Source: CAIZGX01 sp044239865 (GTDB taxonomy: Bacteria; Bacteroidota; Bacteroidia; Flavobacteriales_D; Sanyastnellaceae). From it: DNA of 64,000 bases. Location: contig JBIIAO010000001.1 of NCBI GenBank assembly GCA_044239865.1, forward strand, positions 434,001 through 498,000, written 5' to 3'. Positions 19,215-26,680 of the stretch are shown piece after piece. Under the pieces are notes generated by a model. It had not been told where the DNA came from. It saw only the letters and a program-made list of their open reading frames with translations, and searched no databases. The translations under genes were made by a program, and so were the position numbers. Every line of letters starts with the position of its first letter. Within the stretch, counting starts at the first letter, position 1.

Positions 19215-19273
19215 GTCGAAGACATTCGTTGCTTCGCAACATTCGTGCTTGCACATTCGCCCGAAGGGCATTC
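19215..19273. repeat. Tandem microhairpin array with ATTC spacer (copy A)
   Basis: Reads [GTC-GAA-GAC] ATTC [GTTGC-TTC-GCAAC] ATTC [GTGC-TT-GCAC] ATTC [GCCC-GAA-GGGC] ATTC. The spacer is invariant while the arms differ in sequence and length and remain fully complementary. On the opposite strand the spacer is GAAT, the same as in copy B. No coding potential is evident. Confidence 0.88.
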
Positions 19274-19288
19274 TTTGTTTGAAAAAGA

Positions 19289-20170
19289 TCACTCCTCAAT
19301 TTCCAGCAAAACACTCAACAACACCTGCAACTCCCTCACCTTATCGGCATTATTCTGAGAGATGTAATGATGACTTAGCGCGTTAATGTTGCGTGTAACA
19401 ACATCTGCGTTGGAACATGGGTCGAAGAAACGCTGATCCAAGGGTAAATGCTGATTAGTTATAAACTGTTCTATTTCTTCGCGGTCTAGGATGGAGCCGC
19501 CTGCAGCTGGATTGATGTAAAACAATATTTCCTCTGTATCGGTTTCGCCTTCAGGCAATAACCATTCTGGCATTTGTTCAATATAACACAACAAGAAATG
19601 CCCAGGTAAATTCACACCGTAAATAGGTAAGTCTAAACTACGAGCCAACAACAGATACAACGTGCCAATACTCAACGATGTTCCCGTCTTCGTATTCAAC
19701 ACATCGAACAACGAATGCGGAGCATTCTGAATTTCTCCAGAGACACTCGTGTATCCGCAAAGTTTGAAAATAATATGATTCAAAACGTTAACCGTTTCCA
19801 ACGCGGTTAAGCGTTCGTTCAATTCCAACCAAATATCCTGACGCAATCTCGAGAACAAATAATTAATCTCTTCACTTGGAACGTTACGTTGATAGTACTT
19901 GTTCAAAATTAACATTCCCTCAAGCAAATCCTGCTCGCCCAATTGCCAGTCTTTAATCGCAGAGTAGGTAGTCTTATACTGAATGTTCGCAATGATTTCC
20001 GATAAACGCTGAAGCGCAAGCTGATCGCCACTTCCAATAATAAAATGATCTTCTAACGTATGCAACACAGCTTCGCCCTTCTCAGTAATGGCTTCACGAA
20101 CCGTATCGAAGACTACTTCGTCCGGATCATCGAGCAATTTTATTAAGGCGTGAATATCAGATTGACTCAT
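19289..20170 (-). CDS. SirB1/transglutaminase-like family protein
   Basis: 293 aa. The central block KTGTSLSIGTLYLLLARSLDLPIYGVNLPGHFLL (about residues 160-195) is the hallmark of the SirB1 N-terminal / transglutaminase-like superfamily; the papain-type Cys is replaced by Ser in this stretch (TSLSIG), so catalysis is doubtful. Helical repeats surround it. The E. coli relative SirB1 is linked to prmC/kdsA; its molecular function is unknown. A TAGATTTG -7 element lies 24 bases upstream of the ATG (20195-20202). Confidence 0.8.
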   Translation of the reverse strand: MSQSDIHALIKLLDDPDEVVFDTVREAITEKGEAVLHTLEDHFIIGSGDQLALQRLSEIIANIQYKTTYSAIKDWQLGEQDLLEGMLILNKYYQRNVPSEEINYLFSRLRQDIWLELNERLTALETVNVLNHIIFKLCGYTSVSGEIQNAPHSLFDVLNTKTGTSLSIGTLYLLLARSLDLPIYGVNLPGHFLLCYIEQMPEWLLPEGETDTEEILFYINPAAGGSILDREEIEQFITNQHLPLDQRFFDPCSNADVVTRNINALSHHYISQNNADKVRELQVLLSVLLEIEE

Positions 20171-20194
20171 GTTGGGTGTTTGATTAACAAGGCC

Positions 20195-20202
20195 AAATCT
20201 AT
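20195..20202 (-). promoter_or_regulatory. -7 promoter element (TAGATTTG) of SirB1-like gene
   Basis: Exact TAnnTTTG match on the reverse strand, 24 bases before the ATG at 20170. Confidence 0.55.
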
Positions 20203-20339
20203 TTTATGGTTTACACTTTTATACGGCCGTTTTAAGTCTTTATTCACACTGAATTTTTAGTAAGTGGAAAAGGAACTGACAGCTTGTCTCTATTATTCAT
20301 GAATCTTCATTTTGGAATAGCTGTTGCTAATATGCGCGC

Positions 20340-21023
20340 ATGATTTTACCACAAGACCGAATAAAACTTCTAGACGCACTCTTGTGGTCTTCTATTTTTG
20401 TGCTGCTTTTTGTGATTTCATTTTATGGTTCGCGATACATGAACGTTTCTCTTTCCAATTTCGGAGTTGAACCGCGCACCTGGAAAGGCCTTCTTCATAT
20501 GCCAACCATGCTCTTCGTTCACGCTTCATCCGAACACTTGTGGAACAACGTTCTCGCTTTCTTCATTCTAACAATCACACTCTTTTTCTTCTATTACGAA
20601 ATTGCCATTCCCGTCTTTCTCATCATGTGGTTGTTCTCTCCATTACTTCTCTTTGTAATTGGAAGAGATAACATTCACGTTGGCGCTAGCGTTCTGATCT
20701 ACGCCGAATTCGCTTTTCTCTTCTTCAGCGGAATCTTCAGAAGGAACCTAAATACAAAACGCATTTCAATGGCTGTCGGATTCGTTTACGGATACACCGT
20801 TTGGTATATGTTCCCCATTGAGCAGCAAGTTTCGTGGGAAGGACACATCAGCGGATTCATATGCGGAATTATGCTAGCCTGGTATTTCCGGAAACAAGGT
20901 CCGCCAGAACCGGTATATAGACACGAAGTAGAGCCAGAGCTTAGCGATGAAGATCCGTTTTGGTTGGAAATAATTCAGGAAAAAGAGCAAAAACCGACCT
21001 TATCAGATTCGAATAGTGAATAA
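20340..21023 (+). CDS. Rhomboid family intramembrane serine protease
   Basis: 227 aa with about six transmembrane segments. Rhomboid landmarks: LFVHASSEHLWNNVLAF (about 58-74, conserved His and Asn), NIHVGASVLIYAEFAF with probable nucleophile Ser117 in the GxS motif, and WEGHISGFICGIM with catalytic His169. The residue after the Ser is Val rather than the usual Gly. Rhomboids cleave transmembrane segments of substrate proteins within the inner membrane. The C-terminal 45 residues are acidic and cytoplasmic-looking. It stands alone before dnaN. Confidence 0.85.
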   Translation: MILPQDRIKLLDALLWSSIFVLLFVISFYGSRYMNVSLSNFGVEPRTWKGLLHMPTMLFVHASSEHLWNNVLAFFILTITLFFFYYEIAIPVFLIMWLFSPLLLFVIGRDNIHVGASVLIYAEFAFLFFSGIFRRNLNTKRISMAVGFVYGYTVWYMFPIEQQVSWEGHISGFICGIMLAWYFRKQGPPEPVYRHEVEPELSDEDPFWLEIIQEKEQKPTLSDSNSE

Positions 21024-21064
21024 GTTCATCTTCAACCCCTAATTTATTTCGAAACGGACTGCTT

Positions 21065-21072
21065 TATATTTG
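21065..21072 (+). promoter_or_regulatory. -7 promoter element of dnaN (TATATTTG)
   Basis: Exact TAnnTTTG match, 27 bases before the dnaN ATG. Confidence 0.65.
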
Positions 21073-21099
21073 TCGCGTAAACTAGATTAAAGACAACAC

Positions 21100-22218
21100 A
21101 TGAAATTCATTGTCAACTCCCTCGGCCTTTTAAAACAATTACAATTGTTAAATGGCGTATTGAACTCAAACAATACCCTTCCAATCCTCGATAACTTCTT
21201 GTTCGAAATGAAACAAGACGAGCTGACGCTTTCCGCATCGGACTTGGAAACAAGCATGAATACCCGCATGGCTATTCAATGCAAAGAGGAGGGAATGATA
21301 GCAGTGCCTGCAAAATTATTGTTAGATATTTTAAAGAGTCTTCCAGATCAACCATTGACATTCGATGTTGACGGAAAGACATTCGGAATTGAAATCACCA
21401 GTGATAACGGTAAGTACAAACTAACCGGACAAAATGGCGATGAGTTTCCAAAGGCCCCAGCAATGGGAGCTTCAAAGGCGTTGTTAATTGGTGCCGATGT
21501 GTTAAACAGAGCAATCTCTAAAACCATCTTCGCGGCAGGTAACGACGATATGCGTCCTATCATGTCAGGTGTGTTCTTCGAAATCGAACCCGAAAGCGTT
21601 CGCTTCGTTGCAACAGATGCACATAAGTTGGTTCGCATGACGCGTTCTGACATTGGCGGAGAATCAGCAGCATTCATTGTTCCGCGCAAGCCGCTGAACT
21701 TATTGAAAGGCGCTCTTTCTTCTTTGAAGTCTGAAGTGAACATGCAATACACAGAGAACAACGCCATGTTTACCTTCGATAACGTAACACTCATGTGTCG
21801 TTTAATTGAAGGGAAATATCCAAACTACGAAGCAGTTATTCCAAAAGAGAATCCATTCAAGCTAACAATCGATCGTTTAGACTTTTTGAATTCCATCAAG
21901 CGTGTGAGCATCTTCGCAAACCGCTCTACAAATCAAGTGCGTTTGAAATTAACTGGAAGTGAAATTCAATTGTCTGCAGAAGACCTAGATTTCGCAAACG
22001 AAGCACACGAGCAATTGGCTTGTACGTTTGTTGGAGATAATATGGAGATTGGTTTCAACTCGCGCTTCTTGCAAGACATGTTGAACAACCTAGATGCAAA
22101 CAACGTGCATGTGGAAATGAGTGCTCCAAACAGAGCGGGTATCATTACCGAAGTGGAGAAGTCGTTCGAAAACGAAGACATTTTAATGTTGGTTATGCCA
22201 GTTATGTTGAACGGATAG
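21100..22218 (+). CDS. dnaN: DNA polymerase III beta subunit (sliding clamp)
   Basis: 372 aa, full length, three clamp domains of about 120 residues each. Recognisable segments include LNSNNTLPILDNFLFE near the N-terminus, RPIMSGVFFEIEPESVRFVATDAHKLVRM in domain 2 and the C-terminal VMPVMLNG, the usual clamp ending that lines the partner-binding pocket. The homodimer encircles DNA and tethers polymerase. dnaA is not adjacent, so the gene is not in an oriC-type dnaA-dnaN block here. It has its own promoter and terminator, i.e. a single-gene transcript. Confidence 0.97.
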   Translation: MKFIVNSLGLLKQLQLLNGVLNSNNTLPILDNFLFEMKQDELTLSASDLETSMNTRMAIQCKEEGMIAVPAKLLLDILKSLPDQPLTFDVDGKTFGIEITSDNGKYKLTGQNGDEFPKAPAMGASKALLIGADVLNRAISKTIFAAGNDDMRPIMSGVFFEIEPESVRFVATDAHKLVRMTRSDIGGESAAFIVPRKPLNLLKGALSSLKSEVNMQYTENNAMFTFDNVTLMCRLIEGKYPNYEAVIPKENPFKLTIDRLDFLNSIKRVSIFANRSTNQVRLKLTGSEIQLSAEDLDFANEAHEQLACTFVGDNMEIGFNSRFLQDMLNNLDANNVHVEMSAPNRAGIITEVEKSFENEDILMLVMPVMLNG

Positions 22219-22239
22219 TTCCACATAAAAAAATATAGT

Positions 22240-22264
22240 CAAACGCCCGTCCATCGGGCGTTTG
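22240..22264 (+). terminator. Terminator hairpin of dnaN
   Basis: CAAACGCCCG - TCCAT - CGGGCGTTTG, a 10-bp GC-rich stem 22 bases after the stop, followed by TTGTTGTCT. The T-run is short but the stem is strong. Confidence 0.75.
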
Positions 22265-22299
22265 TTGTCTCTAAACGTTTTTAATCTATCTTTAATTCA

Positions 22300-23070
22300 A
22301 TGGTTACAAAAGAAGAAATAGTAAAAGACTGGTTGCCACGTTATACGGGAACACCCTTAGAAGGATTTGGCGAGTACATTATACTCGTGAACTTTCATAA
22401 GTACCTCGATATTTTTTCGAAGGAAAATAACGCTCCGGTTATTGGTGAAGATAAACCCATGCAAACCGTAACCGCGAATAACATAACCATCATCAACTTC
22501 GGAATGGGAAGCGCCATGTGTGCGACCATTATGGATTTACTCTCTGCCATTCATCCAAAAGCCGTTTTGTTTTTAGGCAAATGTGGCGGATTGAAGAAGA
22601 CGCGCATAGGAGATCTTATTCTACCCATTGCTGCCATTCGCGGAGAAGGAACCAGCAACGAATACATGCCTCCCGAAGTTCCAGCATTGCCTTCGTTCCG
22701 TTTACAGATGGCCGTTTCAGCAGCCATTCGTTCGCACGAATGCGACTATTGGACAGGCACTGTGTACAGCACGAACAGAAGAGTTTGGGAGCACGATGAA
22801 AAATTCAAACAATATTTAACCGACATTAAGTCTACGGCCATTGATATGGAAACAGCAACGCTCTTTACGGTAGGTTTCGCGAACAAAATTCCGCGTGGAG
22901 CGTTGCTATTGGTTTCAGACAACCCCATGGTACCAGAAGGAGTGAAGACTTCGAAAAGCGATGAAAGTGTTACGGTGAATTACGTTGCGCTTCAACTTTC
23001 AATTGGCATTCAAGCGTTGAATGAATTGCGCGATTCTGGAGATTCGGTGAAGCACATGCGCTTCGAATAA
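22300..23070 (+). CDS. amn: AMP nucleosidase (short Bacteroidota form)
   Basis: 256 aa. It hydrolyses AMP to adenine and ribose 5-phosphate. The nucleoside-phosphorylase-like fold shows INFGMGSAMCATIMDLLS near residue 67, LGKCGGLK near 98 and STAIDMETATLFTVGF near 185, followed by LLVSDNPM. It lacks the N-terminal regulatory domain of the long E. coli Amn, as is usual in this phylum. A TATCTTTA element (22287-22294) sits 5 bases before the ATG. Confidence 0.9.
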   Translation: MVTKEEIVKDWLPRYTGTPLEGFGEYIILVNFHKYLDIFSKENNAPVIGEDKPMQTVTANNITIINFGMGSAMCATIMDLLSAIHPKAVLFLGKCGGLKKTRIGDLILPIAAIRGEGTSNEYMPPEVPALPSFRLQMAVSAAIRSHECDYWTGTVYSTNRRVWEHDEKFKQYLTDIKSTAIDMETATLFTVGFANKIPRGALLLVSDNPMVPEGVKTSKSDESVTVNYVALQLSIGIQALNELRDSGDSVKHMRFE

Positions 23071-23072
23071 AA

Positions 23073-23846
23073 CTAAACCAATCCGGTAATCATGAGCGTT
23101 CCCATTACGAATAGGAACACCATCACTGTTTTTCGTATCCACTCGATGTTGGTTTTCTTCAGGAATTTATTCCCAATCAAAGCCCCGCTCATCCCACCCA
23201 AAAGTGCTAAAGCCATCGGTAAATATATTTCATGTTGAAGGAATAACTGAAAGGAAGCAGCGTACGTATATATGCGCACCGCGTCTACAATGAAGGCCAA
23301 GGCTGCACGCGTTCCAATAAACACTTGTTTGTCTTCAAAATGATTCATCAAGAACGCACTTCGAATGGCTCCTTGTTGTCCGCTTAATCCGCCGAAGAAC
23401 CCACTGAATATTCCACCCAACCAAAGAATGCGTGGAGCCTTGTTTACGCGCACCAAGGCATTTGAGTATTCCATGGCAGCAAGAAGAATCAAAACGAATC
23501 CCATAACCACTCCTAGTAACGTGGTGTCAGTTTCAATGATCCAAAATTCAACATGCAAGGGTTGTTGCAGATGTGCCAGGTAGTTCAGCGCTTCGGCGCC
23601 CAAAAAAGCGCCAACAGCCGAAGGAATTCCAAATTGAATCACAGTTTTCCAATGCGCATATTTTCCAACTAAAGTCAACTTAAAAACATTGTTTAAAAAG
23701 TGAACAATGGCAGTAACGAATACAGCTGTTTGCAAATCGAAGAACATCGCCATCACTGGAAGAAGCAACGTTCCAAATCCAAAGCCACTGAAGAAACTGA
23801 GTCCAGAGCCCAATAGCGCAACAACCAAAATGAAGACGTATTCCAT
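23073..23846 (-). CDS. TauE/SafE family sulfite/organosulfonate-type exporter
   Basis: 257 aa from ATG 23846; the longer frame reading up to 23969 would overlap meaB and lacks the hydrophobic start. About eight transmembrane segments, with the duplicated family motif visible as GLSFFSGFGFGTLLLP near the N-terminus and FSGFFGGLSGQQGAIRSAFL mid-protein. The family moves sulfite, sulfoacetate or other small anions across the inner membrane; the substrate here is unknown. A perfect TATTTTTG -7 element lies four bases before the chosen ATG, which supports this start. Convergent with amn (2-base gap) and divergent from meaB. Confidence 0.88.
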   Translation of the reverse strand: MEYVFILVVALLGSGLSFFSGFGFGTLLLPVMAMFFDLQTAVFVTAIVHFLNNVFKLTLVGKYAHWKTVIQFGIPSAVGAFLGAEALNYLAHLQQPLHVEFWIIETDTTLLGVVMGFVLILLAAMEYSNALVRVNKAPRILWLGGIFSGFFGGLSGQQGAIRSAFLMNHFEDKQVFIGTRAALAFIVDAVRIYTYAASFQLFLQHEIYLPMALALLGGMSGALIGNKFLKKTNIEWIRKTVMVFLFVMGTLMITGLV

Positions 23847-23850
23847 TCCA

Positions 23851-23858
23851 CAAAAATA
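23851..23858 (-). promoter_or_regulatory. -7 promoter element (TATTTTTG) of TauE/SafE gene, 4 bases from ATG
   Basis: Reverse-strand TAnnTTTG element, then TGGA, then ATG. The four-base spacing equals that at surE, mnmA and der. Confidence 0.6.
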
Positions 23859-23900
23859 ATCTTCTTCGTCTGCAGATTTTTTCTTTTCTTTGAAGTGTCC

Positions 23901-24941
23901 ATGAATGCCAAAAACAACGCCCAACTTCAATATAAAAATAGACTGAAAGAACGACAAGCTTCGTTTCAATCAGATGAGTTGGTGAAAGGCATTTTAGCGC
24001 ACGACCGCTTGGCGTTGGCTTCGGCCCTAACGCTTTTAGAAAGCAACAGGGGAGAGCACATGCAAGTCATGGACGAGGTGATTGAACGCATTCTTCCATA
24101 CACAGGAAACTCTTTGCGCATAGGAATTACAGGTGTTCCCGGTGTAGGAAAGTCAACCTTCATTGAAGCGCTCGCTCGCGAAGTATTTCAAAATAAAGAA
24201 AATAAATTAGCTGTTCTCTCCATAGATCCTTCGAGTCCAATTTCAAAGGGAAGCATTTTGGGCGACAAGACACGCATGAACGAATTGTCGTTGCATCCGA
24301 ATGCCTATGTTCGTCCTTCTCCGTCGAGTTCTCATCTAGGCGGAGTAAATCGCAGCACGCGTGAGAGTATTTTGCTATGCGAAGCAGCGGGTTACAACAT
24401 AGTGCTGGTGGAAACGGTAGGAGTGGGGCAGAGTGAAACTGCAGTGCATGCCATGACAGACTTCTTCTTGTTGCTCATGTTGGCTGGCGCTGGAGATCAG
24501 CTGCAAGGTATTAAGCGCGGCATTATGGAACTCACAGATGCCATGGTCATTACGAAGGCCGACAGTGGAAATGAATTGAAAGCTGAGCGAGCGAGAGGCG
24601 AGTATACTTCCGCCTTGCATTTATTTCCGCAACGCGAAAACAATTGGATGCCGCAAGTCTTCACTACCTCTTCTTTGGAGGCGAAAGGAATTGATGTGGT
24701 ATGGAATGAAATTGAAAAGTTCCAACGTTGGAGTATTTCCAACGGATGGATTGAAGAGAATAGAAAAAGGCAATTGGTGAGTAGTTTCGAAGAACAGATT
24801 CATCAGGTGTTGTTGCATCAGCTTCAAAGCAAGCCGCACTTCAAAGAGAAATATGAATTGACATTGAATCGAGTGATTTCAAAAGAATTGTCCGCGCACA
24901 GAGCCGCTGAAAGTTTTATTGCTTTGTTCTTCACGGCGTGA
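23901..24941 (+). CDS. meaB: Methylmalonyl-CoA mutase-associated GTPase MeaB
   Basis: 346 aa from ATG 23901 (an in-frame GTG lies two codons earlier at 23895). G3E GTPase that protects and reloads methylmalonyl-CoA mutase with adenosylcobalamin. Walker A is RIGITGVPGVGKSTFIEAL (about 76-94); switch and base motifs include LSIDPSSPISKGSILGDKTRM, VETVGVGQSE and ITKADSGN. Methylmalonyl-CoA mutase itself is not in the window, so propionate or branched-chain catabolism is implied elsewhere on the chromosome. Confidence 0.94.
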   Translation: MNAKNNAQLQYKNRLKERQASFQSDELVKGILAHDRLALASALTLLESNRGEHMQVMDEVIERILPYTGNSLRIGITGVPGVGKSTFIEALAREVFQNKENKLAVLSIDPSSPISKGSILGDKTRMNELSLHPNAYVRPSPSSSHLGGVNRSTRESILLCEAAGYNIVLVETVGVGQSETAVHAMTDFFLLLMLAGAGDQLQGIKRGIMELTDAMVITKADSGNELKAERARGEYTSALHLFPQRENNWMPQVFTTSSLEAKGIDVVWNEIEKFQRWSISNGWIEENRKRQLVSSFEEQIHQVLLHQLQSKPHFKEKYELTLNRVISKELSAHRAAESFIALFFTA

Positions 24942-24942
24942 T

Positions 24943-24950
24943 TAATTTAG
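24943..24950 (+). promoter_or_regulatory. Putative -7 element (TAATTTAG), 4 bases from ATG
   Basis: One mismatch to TAnnTTTG, directly after the meaB stop and exactly four bases before the ATG of the 110-aa gene. Confidence 0.4.
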
Positions 24951-24954
24951 CCGC

Positions 24955-25287
24955 ATGAACGATATTCCCGGTAAAGTATTAATTCCTTTTGCATTCATTG
25001 CTTGCACGTTTTTCAATGTGTATTTTTACGTTTCGAAATTCATGAGCGAGACAAGCACGTTTTGGCTGAATGCATACGCGGAAATTAGGGCGCATTGGGC
25101 CTTATTCATGTTTTTGAATTTTCTTGGAGTGGCTTCTGTTGCGGTTGATCACATTGTGAAATACGACAAGATTAAAAAGCCGAAGCGAACCATTTTGAAT
25201 GCCTACGTAGTGCTTTTGTTAGTGGCATTTTTTACCCAGATCGTTTGGGGAATTTTAGAGATCTACATCACCGGAGAAATCAACTAA
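24955..25287 (+). CDS. Small membrane protein, unknown
   Basis: 110 aa with three predicted transmembrane helices (about 8-27, 46-65, 82-104) and a Lys-rich loop near residues 70-80. I do not recognise the family. It follows meaB by 13 bases, and its end overlaps the convergent 104-aa gene by 4 bases. Confidence 0.7.
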   Translation: MNDIPGKVLIPFAFIACTFFNVYFYVSKFMSETSTFWLNAYAEIRAHWALFMFLNFLGVASVAVDHIVKYDKIKKPKRTILNAYVVLLLVAFFTQIVWGILEIYITGEIN

Positions 25288-25598
25288 CTATACTTCTTCC
25301 TTAAATCAATTTTTAGTTGCATCCGCTCGAGTGCCAATTCAAGCAACTGCGCTGCCGCTTCTGCAGGAATGTGTGACGTGACTTTACTTGCAATGGTGCT
25401 TTCGGTTATGTCTGCGGTATATAAGAATCTTCTCAAATTCGTGGGAGCCAATTTCAATTGTAATTGAAAAAAATCGAAGAGGTAGTCATATCCGTTTTCA
25501 AATCGAGGAGCATCATTCATCTGATAACCCGCCAATGTCAAGTCCTTCAGCATCTGCAGAAAAACATCTTCAGTTATTTGTTGGGAAGGGAAATTCAC
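25284..25598 (-). CDS. Conserved-looking small soluble protein, unknown
   Basis: 104 aa, GTG start. Mostly helical with no signal peptide or membrane segment; no known motif seen. It starts inside the stop region of the polyprenyl synthase gene (GTGA overlap, 25595-25598), so translation is coupled. A role in isoprenoid metabolism is suggested only by that coupling. Confidence 0.65.
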   Translation of the reverse strand: MNFPSQQITEDVFLQMLKDLTLAGYQMNDAPRFENGYDYLFDFFQLQLKLAPTNLRRFLYTADITESTIASKVTSHIPAEAAAQLLELALERMQLKIDLRKKYS

Positions 25599-26563
25599 GA
25601 TTCGCGTTCAAGAAGAAAAGAAGCCAAATTGCGCAGGGCCATTTTTCTTTCGTCTGAAACTGAAATAGCATTCAAGTGATTCAATGCGCTGTTGTAGTAG
25701 GCTTCACTTTTCGCAAGTGTCACTTCGTTTGCCTTCGATTTAGAAAATAAATAAAGGGTAGAAGTGATTTTCGCACTGGGGTCTTCTGAATTACCGTGCA
25801 GTGCTTTTAATTCAGCTGGAATGCTTTCGTCTTCGTGATTAGCAGTGTGCAAATACAAATACGTTTTCTTATCGGAGAGAATATCCCCACCCACTTGCTT
25901 TCCAAATTTTTCAGGATCACCGTAAGCGTCTAAATAATCGTCGCGCAACTGGAACGAAAGCCCAAGATGCTCTCCGAACAAACGCAAATGTTCTTGGTCT
26001 TCTTTCGAAGCGTCAGCCGCAATGGCTCCCAGTCGAAGCGCGCACCCTAACAATACAGCGGTCTTCAAACGAATCATTTCAAGATATTCATCTAAACTCA
26101 CATCTTCGCGTTTCTCGAAATCCATGTCCATCTGCTGTCCTACACACACTTCCCAAGCCGTCTGATTGAAGCATTGAAACAATTCAACAAATTTATCTTC
26201 CTGATTTTTTAGCAGTAAGTCGTAGGATTGAACCATCATGGCATCTCCACTTAATACAGCTGCATTAACATTCCATTTTTCATGCACCGTTTGCTTTCCT
26301 CTACGAAGAGGTGCATTGTCCATGATGTCGTCATGCATAAGTGTGAAGTTGTGAAAGACTTCCACAGCAAGGGCTTGCGACATAACCTGTTCCGGATTTC
26401 CGCTAAACATTTCGTGTCCCAACAGCGTCAGGACTGGACGAATGCGTTTTCCACCTAAAGAGAGTAAATAACGAATGGGGTCTGCTAGGTTTATCGACTC
26501 TTGTGGGATTTCCCAAATCGAAAGAGCTTTTTCAACGGAATGTATATGATGATCGAATTTCAT
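25595..26563 (-). CDS. Trans-isoprenyl diphosphate synthase (polyprenyl synthetase)
   Basis: 322 aa from ATG 26563; the in-frame extension to 26644 is not conserved-looking. It condenses isopentenyl diphosphate with allylic diphosphates to make farnesyl/geranylgeranyl-class or longer chains. The first Asp-rich motif is DDIMD (in LMHDDIMDNAPLRRGKQT) and the second DDYLD (in LSFQLRDDYLDAYGD), with GGKRIRP upstream and GGDILSDKKTYL downstream. Chain length cannot be set from sequence alone. The final gene of this transcript is the coupled 104-aa protein. Confidence 0.92.
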   Translation of the reverse strand: MKFDHHIHSVEKALSIWEIPQESINLADPIRYLLSLGGKRIRPVLTLLGHEMFSGNPEQVMSQALAVEVFHNFTLMHDDIMDNAPLRRGKQTVHEKWNVNAAVLSGDAMMVQSYDLLLKNQEDKFVELFQCFNQTAWEVCVGQQMDMDFEKREDVSLDEYLEMIRLKTAVLLGCALRLGAIAADASKEDQEHLRLFGEHLGLSFQLRDDYLDAYGDPEKFGKQVGGDILSDKKTYLYLHTANHEDESIPAELKALHGNSEDPSAKITSTLYLFSKSKANEVTLAKSEAYYNSALNHLNAISVSDERKMALRNLASFLLERES

Positions 26564-26680
26564 GATGAAAAGGAAATATTGTCTTGTTCTGAGTAATTGG
26601 ATTAGAAATTCAAAGATAAGCCTACTATTTTTTTGTAGGTTCATGACCTTATTAATTATCTTGTCGAAAATTTATTTTGC

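Noticed and set aside
19215..19273. CRISPR array
   Set aside because: The constant part is only 4 bases and the variable parts are short palindromes, not 30-40 base unique spacers; no cas genes are present.
21348..21794. 148-codon reverse-strand frame inside dnaN
   Set aside because: Antisense shadow of the sliding-clamp gene.
21065..22218. Replication origin next to dnaN
   Set aside because: No dnaA, no cluster of DnaA boxes noticed, and unrelated neighbours; dnaN alone does not mark the origin.
23847..23969. N-terminal extension of the TauE/SafE protein
   Set aside because: It would overlap meaB head-on and a promoter element sits four bases before the internal ATG, where the first membrane helix begins.
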